Source of the DNA: Stutzerimonas stutzeri
GTDB lineage: Bacteria > Pseudomonadota > Gammaproteobacteria > Pseudomonadales > Pseudomonadaceae
Assembly: GCF_000219605.1 (NCBI RefSeq)
Contig: NC_015740.1
Location: 2,294,001 to 2,358,000, forward strand
Direction of reading: 5' to 3'
Length of the DNA stretch: 64,000 bases
The notes under the pieces: model-generated
Seen by the model: only the letters and a program-made list of their open reading frames with translations
What the model was told of the DNA's origin: nothing
Database searches by the model: none
In this document: in pieces, positions 1 through 11,228 of the stretch
Layout: the number at the start of each line of letters is the position of its first letter
How positions within the stretch are numbered: position 1 is the stretch's first letter
Made by a program: the position numbers and the translations under genes

Positions 1-1222
1 AGTCGAGGATTACTGGGGCAAGGACCTGCCGGTGAATCGCGGGTTCTACAACTTCGATCACGTCAACTTCGACTACTACCGGGACAACACCGTAGCGCTG
101 CAGGCCTTCAAGGCCGGGCATTTCGACTACTGGTTCGAAACCAGTGCGAAGAACTGGGCCACCGCCTACGACATCGCCGCGGTCCGCGACGGCCGCATCG
201 TCAAGGACGAAATCCGCAACTACAACCCGACCGGCATGCAGGGCTTCATCTTCAACATCCGCCGCACGCACCTGCAGGATCGTCGCGTCCGTGAAGCCCT
301 GGGCCTGCTGTTCGACTACGAATGGACCAATCGCCAGCTGTTCAACGGTGCCTACACCCGCACTCGCAGCTACTTCGACAATTCCGAGCTGGCCTCCTCC
401 GGGTTGCCGAGCGAGGACGAGCTCAAGATCCTCGAACCGCTGCGCGGCAAGGTGCCGGACGAGGTATTCGACAAGGCTTTCGAACTGCCACAAACCCCGG
501 GCAACGGCGTGATCCGCGAGCAGCAGCGCCAGGCCTATCGGCTGTTGACCGAGGCTGGCTGGAAAGTCGAGAACGACCAGATGCTGGACGCCCAGGGCAA
601 GCCGGTGAAACTGGAGTTCCTGCTGGTGCAGGCCGAATTCGAGCGCGTGCTGCTGCCCTACAAGCGCAACCTGGCGGACCTGGGCATCGAACTGGAGATC
701 CGTCGGGTCGACGTCTCGCAATACATCAACCGGCTGCGCTCACGCGATTACGACATGATCGTCAGCGGCTTCGGCCAGTCCAACTCCCCTGGCAACGAAC
801 AGCGTGAGTATTGGCACTCGGCGAGCGCGGACAATCCCGGAAGCCGCAACTTCATCGGCCTGAAGGACCCGGCCATCGACGTGCTGGTCGAAGGGCTGAT
901 CGGCGCCGACTCGCGCAAGGAACTGGTCGCCCACACCCGGGCGCTCGACCGGGTGCTGCTCTGGGGTCACTACGTGGTCCCGAACTGGCACATCAAGACC
1001 TGGCGCGTGGCCTACTGGAACCACCTGGCGCATCCGCAGGTAACGCCGCAGCAGGACATCGGTCTGATGACCTGGTGGCGCAAGCCCGACGCCCAGGCGC
1101 CAGTAGCCGACCCGGCGGAAGCGAAGAAGGCCGAGCAGGCCGGCGCCCCGGCACCTTCGGCGGAACCGGCAGCCGACGATGCCGCTGACGACTCTGCTAC
1201 CGACGCCGAGGCGGAGCGATAA
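1..1222 (+). CDS. yejA: YejA-type ABC transporter substrate-binding protein, 5' end missing
   Basis: Periplasmic binding protein of the YejABEF importer (microcin C / oligopeptide type, SBP family 5). The frame is open from base 2 and codes a sensible sequence ([11 protein letters not shown]) before the first possible start (GTG at 32), so the real start lies outside the window and about 400 C-terminal residues are present. The SBP_bac_5-type stretch [19 protein letters not shown] and the closing TWWRKP are visible. The last ~45 residues are a low-complexity Ala/Asp/Glu/Pro tail after the fold, which is unusual. The stop is 2 bases before yejB, so it heads a yejABEF operon. Identification rests on the sequence and on the three following yej genes. 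Confidence 0.9.
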   Translation, partial: VEDYWGKDLPVNRGFYNFDHVNFDYYRDNTVALQAFKAGHFDYWFETSAKNWATAYDIAAVRDGRIVKDEIRNYNPTGMQGFIFNIRRTHLQDRRVREALGLLFDYEWTNRQLFNGAYTRTRSYFDNSELASSGLPSEDELKILEPLRGKVPDEVFDKAFELPQTPGNGVIREQQRQAYRLLTEAGWKVENDQMLDAQGKPVKLEFLLVQAEFERVLLPYKRNLADLGIELEIRRVDVSQYINRLRSRDYDMIVSGFGQSNSPGNEQREYWHSASADNPGSRNFIGLKDPAIDVLVEGLIGADSRKELVAHTRALDRVLLWGHYVVPNWHIKTWRVAYWNHLAHPQVTPQQDIGLMTWWRKPDAQAPVADPAEAKKAEQAGAPAPSAEPAADDAADDSATDAEAER

Positions 1223-1224
1223 GC

Positions 1225-2298
1225 ATGCTGGCCTATATCATTCGCCGACTGCTGCTGATCATTCCGACGCTGTTCGGCATTCTGCTGATCAACTTCATCA
1301 TTATCCAGGCAGCGCCAGGCGGCCCGGTCGAACAGGCAATCGCCAAACTGGAAGGCTTCGAAGGCGCCACCAGCCGTATCGCCGGTGGCGGCTCGGAAGT
1401 CGCGGTGGGCGGCACCAGCTATCGCGGCGCGCAGGGCCTGGACCCCGAGCTGATCGCCGAGATCGAGCGACTCTACGGCTTCGACAAACCGCCGGCCGAG
1501 CGCTTCTGGATCATGCTCAGCAACTACCTGCGGCTGGACTTCGGCGAGAGCTTCTTCCGCGACGCCAAGGTCACCGACCTGATCATCGAGAAGATGCCTG
1601 TCTCCATCTCGCTGGGGCTGTGGAGCACGCTGATCATGTACCTGGCCTCGATTCCGCTGGGGATCGCCAAGGCCACGCGCCACGGCAGCAAGTTCGACGT
1701 CTGGACCAGCTCGGCGATCATCGTCGGTTACGCCATTCCAGCGTTTCTGTTCGCCATTCTGCTGATCGTGCTGTTCGCCGGCGGCAGCTACTGGAACTGG
1801 TTCCCCCTGCGCGGCCTGACCTCGGCCAACTTCGACGACCTGACGCTGGGCGGCAAGATCATCGACTATTTCTGGCACCTGGCCCTGCCCGTCACCGCCC
1901 TGGTGATCGGCAACTTCGCCACCCTGACGCTGCTGACCAAGAACAGCTTCCTCGACGAGATCAACAAGCAGTACGTGATCACGGCACGGGCGAAGGGCTT
2001 GAGCAAGAATCGCGTGCTCTACGGTCACGTGTTCCGCAATGCCATGCTGATCATCATTGCCGGCTTCCCGGCCGCCTTCATCGGCATGTTCTTCACCGGT
2101 TCGCTGCTGATCGAGGTGATCTTCTCCCTCGACGGGCTCGGCCTGCTCAGTTTCGAGGCGGCGATCAACCGCGACTATCCGGTGGTGTTCGGCACCCTCT
2201 TCCTCTTCACCCTGCTCGGCCTGGTGGTGAAGCTGATCGGCGACCTGACCTATACGCTGGTCGACCCACGCATCGACTTCGAAAGCAGGGAGGCCTGA
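1225..2298 (+). CDS. yejB: YejB inner-membrane ABC permease
   Basis: First transmembrane subunit of the Yej peptide importer, 357 residues. It begins [20 protein letters not shown], the usual N-terminal membrane segment of DppB/OppB-type permeases, followed by a periplasmic insert and about five further hydrophobic segments. The cytoplasmic EAA loop that contacts the ATPase is seen near residues 235-260 ([19 protein letters not shown]). A GGAG precedes the ATG at 1225, and the gene follows yejA by 2 bases. The length is normal for the family. It should pair with YejE and be powered by YejF. Confidence 0.95.
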   Translation: MLAYIIRRLLLIIPTLFGILLINFIIIQAAPGGPVEQAIAKLEGFEGATSRIAGGGSEVAVGGTSYRGAQGLDPELIAEIERLYGFDKPPAERFWIMLSNYLRLDFGESFFRDAKVTDLIIEKMPVSISLGLWSTLIMYLASIPLGIAKATRHGSKFDVWTSSAIIVGYAIPAFLFAILLIVLFAGGSYWNWFPLRGLTSANFDDLTLGGKIIDYFWHLALPVTALVIGNFATLTLLTKNSFLDEINKQYVITARAKGLSKNRVLYGHVFRNAMLIIIAGFPAAFIGMFFTGSLLIEVIFSLDGLGLLSFEAAINRDYPVVFGTLFLFTLLGLVVKLIGDLTYTLVDPRIDFESREA

Positions 2299-2299
2299 A

Positions 2300-3319
2300 A
2301 TGCAGTTGTCCCCCCTCAATCAGCGCAGGCTGGCACTGTTCAAGGCACACAAGCGTGGCTGGTGGTCGCTGTGGATCTTCCTCGCGCTGTTCGTGCTCAG
2401 CCTCGGCGCGGAGATCATCGCCAACGACAAGCCGATCGTGGTGCGCTACGACGGCGAATGGTTTTTCCCGGTGTTCAAGCGCTACCCGGAAACGGCGTTC
2501 GGTGGCGAGTTCCCGCTGCAGGCCAATTACAAGAGCCCATACATCCAAGAGCTGATCGCCGAGAAGGATGGCTGGATGATCTGGCCGGTCATCCCCTTCA
2601 ATTATTCGAGCATCAATTACGAGCTGCAGGTGCCGGCGCCGGCACCGCCTTCGCTGGAAAACTGGCTGGGCACCGACGACCAGGGCCGCGACGTGCTGGC
2701 GCGGGTCATCTACGGCTTTCGCATCTCGGTGCTGTTCGCCATCACGCTGACCCTGATCAGCTCCGTGATCGGCGTGATCGCCGGGGCGCTGCAGGGCTTC
2801 TATGGCGGCTGGGTGGACCTGGTCGGACAGCGCCTGCTGGAGATCTGGTCGGGCCTGCCGGTGCTCTACCTGCTGATCATTCTCGCCAGCTTCGTGCAGC
2901 CCAACTTCTGGTGGCTGCTGGGCATCATGCTGCTGTTCTCCTGGATGAGTCTGGTGGATGTGGTGCGTGCCGAATTCCTGCGCGGACGCAACCTGGAGTA
3001 CGTGCGCGCCGCTCGCGCGCTGGGCATGCAGAACGGCGCGATCATGTTCCGCCACATCCTGCCCAACGCCATGGTCTCCACCATGACCTTCATGCCATTC
3101 ATTCTCACCGGAGCCATCGGCACCCTCACCGCCCTGGACTTCCTCGGTTTCGGCCTGCCGGCAGGCTCGCCGTCGCTGGGCGAGCTGGTCGCCCAGGGCA
3201 AGGCCAACCTGCAGGCGCCCTGGCTCGGCATCAGCGCCTTCATGGTGCTGGCGATAATGCTGACCCTGCTGGTTTTCATCGGGGAGGCGGCGCGCGATGC
3301 CTTCGACCCAAGGAAATAA
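2300..3319 (+). CDS. yejE: YejE inner-membrane ABC permease
   Basis: Second permease of the Yej importer, 339 residues, DppC/OppC type. An N-terminal membrane anchor (about residues 20-40) and a long periplasmic segment come before five hydrophobic segments. The motif NWLGTDDQGRDVLARVIYG, typical of this class, starts near residue 118, and the EAA loop is at about residues 228-245 (RGRNLEYVRAARALGM). GGGAGG lies just upstream of the ATG at 2300, one base after the yejB stop, so the two are probably translationally coupled. Confidence 0.95.
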   Translation: MQLSPLNQRRLALFKAHKRGWWSLWIFLALFVLSLGAEIIANDKPIVVRYDGEWFFPVFKRYPETAFGGEFPLQANYKSPYIQELIAEKDGWMIWPVIPFNYSSINYELQVPAPAPPSLENWLGTDDQGRDVLARVIYGFRISVLFAITLTLISSVIGVIAGALQGFYGGWVDLVGQRLLEIWSGLPVLYLLIILASFVQPNFWWLLGIMLLFSWMSLVDVVRAEFLRGRNLEYVRAARALGMQNGAIMFRHILPNAMVSTMTFMPFILTGAIGTLTALDFLGFGLPAGSPSLGELVAQGKANLQAPWLGISAFMVLAIMLTLLVFIGEAARDAFDPRK

Positions 3320-3320
3320 G

Positions 3321-4962
<1,642 letters not shown>

Positions 4963-4982
<20 letters not shown>

Positions 4983-5757
4983 GCGCGTACTGATCGTCGG
5001 CGTTGCCAGCAAACTGTCGATTGCCTCGGGCATCGCCGCCGCCATGCATCGCGAAGGTGCAGAACTGGCTTTCACCTACCAGAACGACAAGCTCAAGGGC
5101 CGCGTCGAGGAATTCGCCGCCGGCTGGGGCTCGAGCCCGGAGCTGTGCTTCCCCTGCGACGTCGCCAATGACGAAGACATCGCCCGCGTGTTCGAGGAGC
5201 TGGGCAAGAAGTGGGACGGCCTGGACTGCATCGTTCACTCGGTCGGCTTCGCCCCGGGCGACCAGCTGAACGGCGACTTCACCGAAGTCACCACCCGCGA
5301 AGGCTTCAAGATCGCCCACGACATCAGTGCCTACAGCTTCGTCGCCCTGGCCAAGGCCGGTCGCGAGATGATGAAGGGCCGCAACGGCAGCCTGCTCACG
5401 CTCTCCTACCTGGGCGCCGAGCGCACCATGCCGAACTACAACGTGATGGGCATGGCCAAGGCCAGCCTGGAAGCCGGTGTACGCTACCTGGCTGGCAGCC
5501 TTGGCCCGGAAGGCACCCGCGTCAACTGCATCTCCGCCGGCCCGATCCGCACCTTGGCAGCCTCCGGCATCGCCAGCTTCCGCAAGATGCTCGCCGCCAA
5601 CGAGAAGCAGACCCCGCTGCGCCGCAACGTCACCATCGAGGAAGTCGGCAACGCCGGTGCCTTCCTCTGCTCGGACCTGGCGTCCGGCATCAGCGGTGAG
5701 ATCCTTTACGTCGACGGCGGCTTCAACACCACCGCGATGGGCTCGCTGGAAGACTGA
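4963..5757 (+). CDS. fabI: Enoyl-[acyl-carrier-protein] reductase FabI
   Basis: NADH-dependent reductase of the last step of the fatty-acid elongation cycle, cytoplasmic, 264 residues (family about 260). The N-terminus [20 protein letters not shown] is the FabI-type dinucleotide site, divergent from classical SDRs. The catalytic set is Tyr149 (SYLGAER) and the Tyr159-x6-Lys166 pair (YNVMGMAK). It is the target of triclosan in this family. It starts inside the end of yejF and is followed by a good terminator, so it may be both the operon tail and separately expressed. Confidence 0.96.
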
Positions 5758-5779
5758 TCCCGGCCCCCATGCGACGCAA

Positions 5780-5806
5780 GGAACCCCGCCGTTTTGGCGG
5801 GGTTCC
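5780..5806 (+). terminator. Rho-independent terminator after fabI
   Basis: Inverted repeat ggaaccccgcc / ggcggggttcc with a short tttt-containing loop, followed by a weakly T-rich stretch (tgtttctg). It lies 23 bases past the fabI stop and separates the yej-fabI operon from the convergent SDR gene. Confidence 0.85.
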
Positions 5807-5859
5807 TGTTTCTGCCCCGGGAAACCCGAGACAAGCCTGGCGGCACGCGCGAAGCGCCC

Positions 5860-6624
5860 TCAGCCGGCGGTCACCGTCATGCCGCCATCGGCCATTACCA
5901 CCGAGCCGACCATGAAACTGGCTCGCTCCGAGGCCAGGAACGCAACGACCTCGGCAATCTCCTCCGGCTGCGCCGCGCGGCCGATGGGCGCGGCTTCGCC
6001 ATGCTGGGCGAGAAAGCCCGGCCCGTCCTCGACCACATCGTTGAGGATGTTGGTCACCACATCGCCGACGCCGATGGCGTTTACCCGAATGCCATGCTCG
6101 ATCGCCTCCAGTGCCAGCGTGCGGGTCAGCTGTGCCAGCGCCCCCTTCGAAGCCGTATAGGCGGCGATGGTCGGAAAGGCGAAGTACGACGCATAGGAGG
6201 CGATATTGACGATCGCCCCCGAGCGGTTGGGCATCATTGCCTTGACCGCTTCGCGGCAATGCAGGAAAGCCGCAGTGGCATTGACCGCCTGGATGCGCTC
6301 CCAGTCCTCGCGGGTCATGTCCACCACCAGCTTGTTGATGATGATGCCGGCATTGTTGACCAGGATGTCGAGTCGGCCGAAGCGCTCGACCACCAGGCCC
6401 ACCGCCCGCTCCGCGGCCCCGTCTTCGGTGATGTCGGCCTGAAGCGGCACTAGCCCCGGTCGAGCGAGTTCCTCGACCGCCGGGTCGATGTCTTCGGCAA
6501 TGACCTTGGCACCTCGCTCGTGCAGCAGCAAGGCGATCGCCTTGCCGATACCACTGGCAGCGCCAGTGACCAGCGCGACCTTGCCTGCAACTTCCGCGAT
6601 GACGCTATGCTTCGAATCGCTCAT
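5860..6624 (-). CDS. SDR-family NAD(P)-dependent oxidoreductase
   Basis: Classical short-chain dehydrogenase, 254 residues. The Rossmann glycine motif TGAASGIG is near residues 17-24, NNAG is present, and the catalytic Ser (NIASYASY) with Tyr-x3-Lys (YTASK) is near residues 150-165. The C-terminus VMADGGMTVTAG is typical of sugar/alcohol SDRs. ATG 6624 is chosen because GGAGGA precedes it; upstream in-frame ATGs lack this. It is divergent from the AraC-type regulator at 6898, which probably controls it. The substrate cannot be read from the sequence; a polyol or sugar alcohol would fit the family. Confidence 0.85.
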   Translation of the reverse strand: MSDSKHSVIAEVAGKVALVTGAASGIGKAIALLLHERGAKVIAEDIDPAVEELARPGLVPLQADITEDGAAERAVGLVVERFGRLDILVNNAGIIINKLVVDMTREDWERIQAVNATAAFLHCREAVKAMMPNRSGAIVNIASYASYFAFPTIAAYTASKGALAQLTRTLALEAIEHGIRVNAIGVGDVVTNILNDVVEDGPGFLAQHGEAAPIGRAAQPEEIAEVVAFLASERASFMVGSVVMADGGMTVTAG

Positions 6625-6897
6625 GCTGATTCCTCCGGTATATATGGCGCCATGGGCGCCCTGGTTATCGACAGGTTCAGTCTTGCTCATCGTTGCGCCC
6701 CGAACTTTCGCTGGCTTGCTCTGGCTGTCGGACTCTTGCGCGCAAAAGCCGGATCTAGACATCTGCGGACCGCAGGACCGCACAATGGTGGGCTGAAGTC
6801 CGCCCCGCGGTTCGCTCCGTGTTCGATCCGCGGCACCGGACGGCCGCTGCGCTACGCTAACGACCTAGCCGCTTGCGTTCTTGTCCTGGAGTTTCGC

Positions 6898-7827
6898 GTG
6901 CCTCGGCCATCCGACGCCCCGCCCTTGCCAGCTTCCGGCCGTGCCCCGGCCCAGGCCATGGGCCGTTACCTGCCCGCCGAAACGCGGCTGACCGAGCTGC
7001 CAATGCCGACGCAGGACGTCGTGCTGCAGCTGTTCAGCCACCGTTCGGTCGAAGTACCGATCGGCGTGCCGGCGGTGGTGGAGCCGTTGCTGGTCCTGGT
7101 GCTGGCCGGTGCAGCGCAGGTCGAGGAGCGCACACCGGGCGGCCAGTGGAGCACGGTGAACGTCCGGGCGGGCGACTTCTTCCTGACCGACACGGACGAG
7201 CCCTACGAGATGCGCTGGCAAGCGCTGGAGGGCGAGCGCTTCGAGGTGATGCACCTGTATCTCGGCCTGCCGCTCATCGACCAGGCGGCGCGTGAACTGC
7301 TGGGGCCGCAGAGCACCGGCGTTGCCTTGCTGGACGTTTCCGGTGCACGGGACGAGACGGTGCGCTGGTTGATGGATCAGCTGCGTCGCGAACTGCTCGA
7401 CCGGCCCCAAGCCAGCCCGCTGTACGTTCGTGGCCTGGCCCAGGCACTGGCAGTGCATCTGCTGCGCCACTATCGCGACCCGCACGGCAGCATCCGCCGC
7501 AGCAATGCCCTGCCCGCCTACAAGCTGCGCAAGGTCATCGGGGTGATGAACGAACGGCTGGCCGAGGAGTTCAGCCTGGCGGCGCTGGCGCAGGTCGTCG
7601 AACTGAGCGAGTACCACTTCAGCCGGATGTTCAAGCGGGCCACCGGCCTTTCACCGTCGCAGTACTTCATCGGGCTACGCATGGCGCGGGCGCGGCAGCT
7701 GCTGCTTGAAACGCCGCGCAGCATCATCGACATCGGGCTGGAGGTGGGCTACTCGAGCCCCAGCCATTTCTCCCAGGTGTTTCGTCGTGAGGTGGGCGTC
7801 ACCCCCAGTACCTATCGCCAGGGCTGA
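6898..7827 (+). CDS. AraC-family transcriptional regulator
   Basis: About 309 residues from a GTG at 6898 with GGAG 7 bases upstream (ATG 6958 is an alternative). The N-terminal half is a cupin-like AraC ligand domain. The C-terminal ~100 residues hold the two helix-turn-helix motifs: LAALAQVVELSEYHFSRMFK and the second recognition region around DIGLEVGYSSPSHFSQVFRR, ending VTPSTYRQG as usual in the family. It lies head-to-head with the SDR gene across a 273-base gap that must hold both promoters. The effector is unknown. Confidence 0.85.
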   Translation: MPRPSDAPPLPASGRAPAQAMGRYLPAETRLTELPMPTQDVVLQLFSHRSVEVPIGVPAVVEPLLVLVLAGAAQVEERTPGGQWSTVNVRAGDFFLTDTDEPYEMRWQALEGERFEVMHLYLGLPLIDQAARELLGPQSTGVALLDVSGARDETVRWLMDQLRRELLDRPQASPLYVRGLAQALAVHLLRHYRDPHGSIRRSNALPAYKLRKVIGVMNERLAEEFSLAALAQVVELSEYHFSRMFKRATGLSPSQYFIGLRMARARQLLLETPRSIIDIGLEVGYSSPSHFSQVFRREVGVTPSTYRQG

Positions 7828-7851
7828 AAGAAATTCCGCAGGCGCAGAAAC

Positions 7852-7884
7852 ACGAAACCCCGGCCGTGATGACCGGGGTTTCGT
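7852..7884. terminator. Bidirectional terminator between araC-like and pedH-like genes
   Basis: Perfect 12-bp inverted repeat acgaaaccccgg / ccggggtttcgt with a 9-base loop, lying between two converging genes (araC-like ending at 7827, pedH-like ending at 7929). There is no long T run on either side, but stem length and position fit a shared terminator. Confidence 0.75.
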
Positions 7885-7928
7885 ACACGAAGCCCGGCGT
7901 TCGCCGGACTCGTCCTACAGATCGTCGA

Positions 7929-9704
7929 TCAGCGCTTGGCGACCAGATCCTTCGGCAGCTTGAAGGTCCAGACCATGCCGCCCTGGTTGAACTCCTTGAT
8001 GCGCTTGGCGACTTCACCGCCCCACAGAGGGACCGCACCACCCCAGCCGGACAGGACGGAAACGTACTGCTCGCCGTCCATCTCCCAGGTAACCGGAGAA
8101 CCGACGATCCCCGAACCGGTGTTGAACTCGTAGACTTTCTTGCCGGTCTTGGCGTCGAACGCCATCAGGTAGCCTTCCGGGTTGCCGGTGAACACCAGGT
8201 TGCCCTTGGTGGCCAGCACGCCGCCCCACAGTGGCGCGTAGTTGTTGTAGCGCCAGACTTCCTTGCCGGTCTTCGGATCGATGGCGCGCAGCACGCCGAT
8301 GAAGTCCTCGTTGAGCGGCTTGATGGTGAAGCCGGCACCCAGGTAGGCCGCGCCCTTCTTGTAGGCGACGCCCTCGTTCCAGATGTCCATGCCCCACTCG
8401 TTGGACGGCACGTAGAACAGCCCGGTGTCCTGGCTGTAGGCCATGGGCATCCAGTTCTTGCCACCGAGGAACGACGGCGCGACGAACACGGATTTGCCCT
8501 TGTCGGCCTCGTTCGGATTGCCCGGACGGTTGGCGTCGTCGTAGATCGGCCGACCGTTCTTGTCCAGGCCCTTGGCCCAGGTGATCTTGTCGACGAACGG
8601 AAAGCCGCGGATGAACTTGCCGTTGGTGCGGTCGAGCACGTAGAAGAAGCCGTTGCGGTCGGCAGTACCGGCAGCCTTGATGGTCTTGCCGCCTTCCTGG
8701 TAGTCGAAGGAGATCAGCTCGTTGACGCCGTCGAAGTCCCAGCCGTCATGCGGCGTGGACTGGAAGTGCCACTTGATCGAGCCGTCGTTCGGGTCCAGCG
8801 CCAGGCGCGAGGAGGAATACAGGTTGTCGCCGGGACGCAGGTGCGAGTTCCACGGCGCCGGGTTGCCGGTGCCGAACAGCAGCGAGTCGGTGTCCGGATC
8901 GTAGTAACCGCCCAGCCAGGGCGCCGCGCCGCCGGTCTTCCACAGGTCGCCGGGCCAGGTCTTGCCCGCTTCGCCGCCGGAGATGCCGGCCTCGACCTTC
9001 TTGCCATCCTTCCACACGTAGCCCATGTGACCTTCCACGGTCGGACGGGTCCACAGCAGTTCGCCATTCTTCGCGTTGTAGGCCTCGATCTTGCCCACCA
9101 CACCGAATTCACCACCGGAAACGCCGGTGATGAGCTTGCCGTTGACCACCAGCGGAGCGGCAGTCAGCGAGTAACCGGCCTTGTAGTCGGCGACGGTCTT
9201 CTTCCACACCACCTTGCCGGTGTCCTTGTTCAGTGCGACCAGCTTGGCGTCCAGGGTGCCGAAGATCACCAGATCGTCGTACAGCGCCACGCCGCGGTTG
9301 ATCACGTCACAGCACGGCATGATGCCGTCCGGCAGGCGCGCATCGTACTGCCACAGCTCCTTGCCGGTGCGGGCATCGAGCGCATACACCCGCGAATAGG
9401 AGCCGGTGATGTACATCACGCCGTCCTTGATCAGCGGCTGTGCTTCCTGGCCGCGCTGCTTTTCACCGCCCAGAGAGAAGCCCCAAACCGGTCGCAACTG
9501 ATTGATGTTGTTGGTGTTCAACGCGTCCAGGGTGCTGTAGCGCTGGCCCTGCAAGCCCAGGCCGTTGGTGACGATCTGATCGGTGGACTTGGCGTCGTTG
9601 AGGATTTCCTGGTCGGTTACGGCCCAGGCGTGCAGGCTGGACATCGCCACCGCGGCGCATAGCGCCGTCACGGCGAAGGGCTTGCGAAGACCGGTGTGCT
9701 TCAT
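7929..9704 (-). CDS. pedH: PQQ-dependent alcohol dehydrogenase, lanthanide type (PedH-like)
   Basis: Periplasmic eight-bladed quinoprotein alcohol dehydrogenase, 591 residues, that oxidises primary alcohols and aldehydes and passes electrons to a cytochrome c. A cleavable signal peptide ends near ...SSLHAWA. The vicinal Cys131-Cys132 pair (MPCCDVI) that forms the disulfide ring over PQQ is present. The catalytic Asp323 in GWDFDG is followed two residues later by Asp325; in XoxF/PedH enzymes this extra Asp marks lanthanide dependence, whereas Ca enzymes have Ala or Ser. ATG 9704 is chosen because it gives the signal peptide and has AGAGGT upstream. The gene is divergent from the binding-protein gene at 9984. 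A palindrome 31-47 bases upstream of the start suggests direct control. Confidence 0.9.
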   Translation of the reverse strand: MKHTGLRKPFAVTALCAAVAMSSLHAWAVTDQEILNDAKSTDQIVTNGLGLQGQRYSTLDALNTNNINQLRPVWGFSLGGEKQRGQEAQPLIKDGVMYITGSYSRVYALDARTGKELWQYDARLPDGIMPCCDVINRGVALYDDLVIFGTLDAKLVALNKDTGKVVWKKTVADYKAGYSLTAAPLVVNGKLITGVSGGEFGVVGKIEAYNAKNGELLWTRPTVEGHMGYVWKDGKKVEAGISGGEAGKTWPGDLWKTGGAAPWLGGYYDPDTDSLLFGTGNPAPWNSHLRPGDNLYSSSRLALDPNDGSIKWHFQSTPHDGWDFDGVNELISFDYQEGGKTIKAAGTADRNGFFYVLDRTNGKFIRGFPFVDKITWAKGLDKNGRPIYDDANRPGNPNEADKGKSVFVAPSFLGGKNWMPMAYSQDTGLFYVPSNEWGMDIWNEGVAYKKGAAYLGAGFTIKPLNEDFIGVLRAIDPKTGKEVWRYNNYAPLWGGVLATKGNLVFTGNPEGYLMAFDAKTGKKVYEFNTGSGIVGSPVTWEMDGEQYVSVLSGWGGAVPLWGGEVAKRIKEFNQGGMVWTFKLPKDLVAKR

Positions 9705-9734
9705 TGCGGCTACCTCTGCGGGTTCATTGTTATG

Positions 9735-9751
9735 CCGGGAAATTTTCCCGG
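9735..9751. promoter_or_regulatory. Palindrome GGGAA-N3-TTCCC upstream of pedH-like gene
   Basis: Near-perfect palindrome with arms ccgggaaa and tttcccgg around one central base, 31 bases before the pedH-like ATG. The same core occurs twice upstream of the TonB receptor (22526-22560) and in degenerate tandem form before the pedE-like gene (14566-14600). The close position to the start fits a repressor operator. That role is inferred. Confidence 0.6.
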
Positions 9752-9815
9752 TCTGTTGCAGATTCTTGGTTTGCCCCGCCTCGCCAACAATTGCCCGCAG
9801 TACCGATTTTCCTCC

Positions 9816-9825
9816 TCCCTTGGTA
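9816..9825. promoter_or_regulatory. TCCCTTGGTA regulatory motif, pedH / binding-protein intergenic region
   Basis: Copy of the TACC-TT-GGTA-type motif shared by at least six promoters of the alcohol-oxidation locus, here in the form TCCCTTGGTA preceded by cctcc, exactly as before the pedE-like gene (14497-14506). It sits 112 bases upstream of the pedH-like start and 159 bases upstream of the divergent gene at 9984, so it could serve either. Confidence 0.55.
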
Positions 9826-9983
9826 GCAATACGCCGCTGCAGGCCAGGAAAACCGTGCCCTCCCGGGGCTGGTAGGGGCCATCGACGGCACCGAAGTCGC
9901 AACCAAACGGCCGGAAAAGACTATTCCGCACGGCCAGCCCAGCCCCTAAAACGGACGTCCCCTCGCTCAGAAGGATACGAGCC

Positions 9984-11222
9984 ATGTTTCACCCGATCCT
10001 GCTCTTCACCCTCCTCCTCCTGCCCCTCGCCAGCGCCAATGCCGCCCAGCCGATCCGCCTGGGGCTCAATTACCCGAGCACCGGCAACTACAAGTCCGAA
10101 GGCCTTGAACTGAGTCGCGGCGCCCTGCTCGCCGTGGACGAGATCAACGGGCGCGGCGGTGTGCTCGGTCGTCCGCTACAGCTGGTCAGCCTCAATTCGG
10201 CTGCACGCGCGGAAAAGGCCGAGGCGAATATCGATCGTTTTGCCAGCCAGGGCACCGTCATGGTGTTCGGTGGCGCCAACAGCGAGGAAGCCCTCGCCGC
10301 CGGGCAGCGGGCACGCCAGCTAGGACTGCTGTACTTCCCGACCCTCGGCTACGCCAACGAGATCACCGGCCGCGACGGCCATCGCCATCTGTTCCGCGAA
10401 TCCAACAGCGCCTGGATGAGCGCGCGGGTGCTGGGCGAGTACCTCAGCTGGCACATGCCCAACCGGCGTTACTACTACATCAGCCTCGACGACGCCTGGG
10501 GCCGCAGCATGGAACAGGCCCTGCGCGAGGCGACCAAGAGCCGCGACCGTGCCCGTCACGGCTATTCGAAGATCGCCGAGCGTGGCGCACGCCGCGGTGA
10601 CTACCTGGCGGCACTGCAGAAGGCTGCCGCCAGCGACGCCGACGTACTGGTGATCGTGCTGCTCGGTCAGGACCTGGTACAGACCATGCGCCTGGCACAG
10701 ACGCTGGAACTGGGCAAGCGCATGCAGATCATCGTGCCCAATCTGACCCAGAGCATCGTCGAGCAGGCCGGACCGCTGGTCATGGAGAACGTGATCGGAA
10801 CCGAGGCCTGGACCTGGCGCGTGCCCAAGCTGGTGGACAGCGTCGAAGGGCAGACCTTCGTCGACCGTTTCATCGCCCAGCACCAGGCCTACCCTGGCAG
10901 CACCGCCGCCTCGGCCTATGGGATCGTCCGGCAGTGGGCGGCCGCGGCACAGCGTGCCGGCAGCCTGGACAGCGAAGCGGTGATCGCGGCCCTGGAAGGC
11001 CATCGCTATCGCCTGCTCAAGGACGAGCAGTACTGGCGCGACTTCGACCATCAGAACGTGCAGAGCATCTACGCCGTGCGGGTCCGCAACCGCAGCGAAA
11101 TCATGCAGGACCGTTTCAAGCAGGATTACTTCACCATCATCCACCGCATGGATGGCGAAGAAGCTGCGCCAAGCCTGGATGACTGGCAACAGGAACGCGG
11201 CGATCAGCTACAGCTGCAGTGA
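9984..11222 (+). CDS. Periplasmic branched-chain-amino-acid/urea-type solute-binding protein, orphan
   Basis: 412-residue type 1 periplasmic binding protein (Peripla_BP_6 / UrtA-FmdD-like). The signal peptide ends near ASANA, followed by the fold start QPIRLGLNYPSTGNYKSEG and lobe sequences such as VFGGANSEEALAAGQRARQLG. AAGGA precedes the ATG at 9984. No cognate permease or ATPase is adjacent, so it may present a ligand to a sensor or to the alcohol-oxidation system rather than feed a transporter (inference). It is divergent from the pedH-like gene and shares its regulatory gap, and it converges on the metallohydrolase gene 7 bases away. Confidence 0.8.
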   Translation: MFHPILLFTLLLLPLASANAAQPIRLGLNYPSTGNYKSEGLELSRGALLAVDEINGRGGVLGRPLQLVSLNSAARAEKAEANIDRFASQGTVMVFGGANSEEALAAGQRARQLGLLYFPTLGYANEITGRDGHRHLFRESNSAWMSARVLGEYLSWHMPNRRYYYISLDDAWGRSMEQALREATKSRDRARHGYSKIAERGARRGDYLAALQKAAASDADVLVIVLLGQDLVQTMRLAQTLELGKRMQIIVPNLTQSIVEQAGPLVMENVIGTEAWTWRVPKLVDSVEGQTFVDRFIAQHQAYPGSTAASAYGIVRQWAAAAQRAGSLDSEAVIAALEGHRYRLLKDEQYWRDFDHQNVQSIYAVRVRNRSEIMQDRFKQDYFTIIHRMDGEEAAPSLDDWQQERGDQLQLQ

Positions 11223-11228
11223 AACTCC

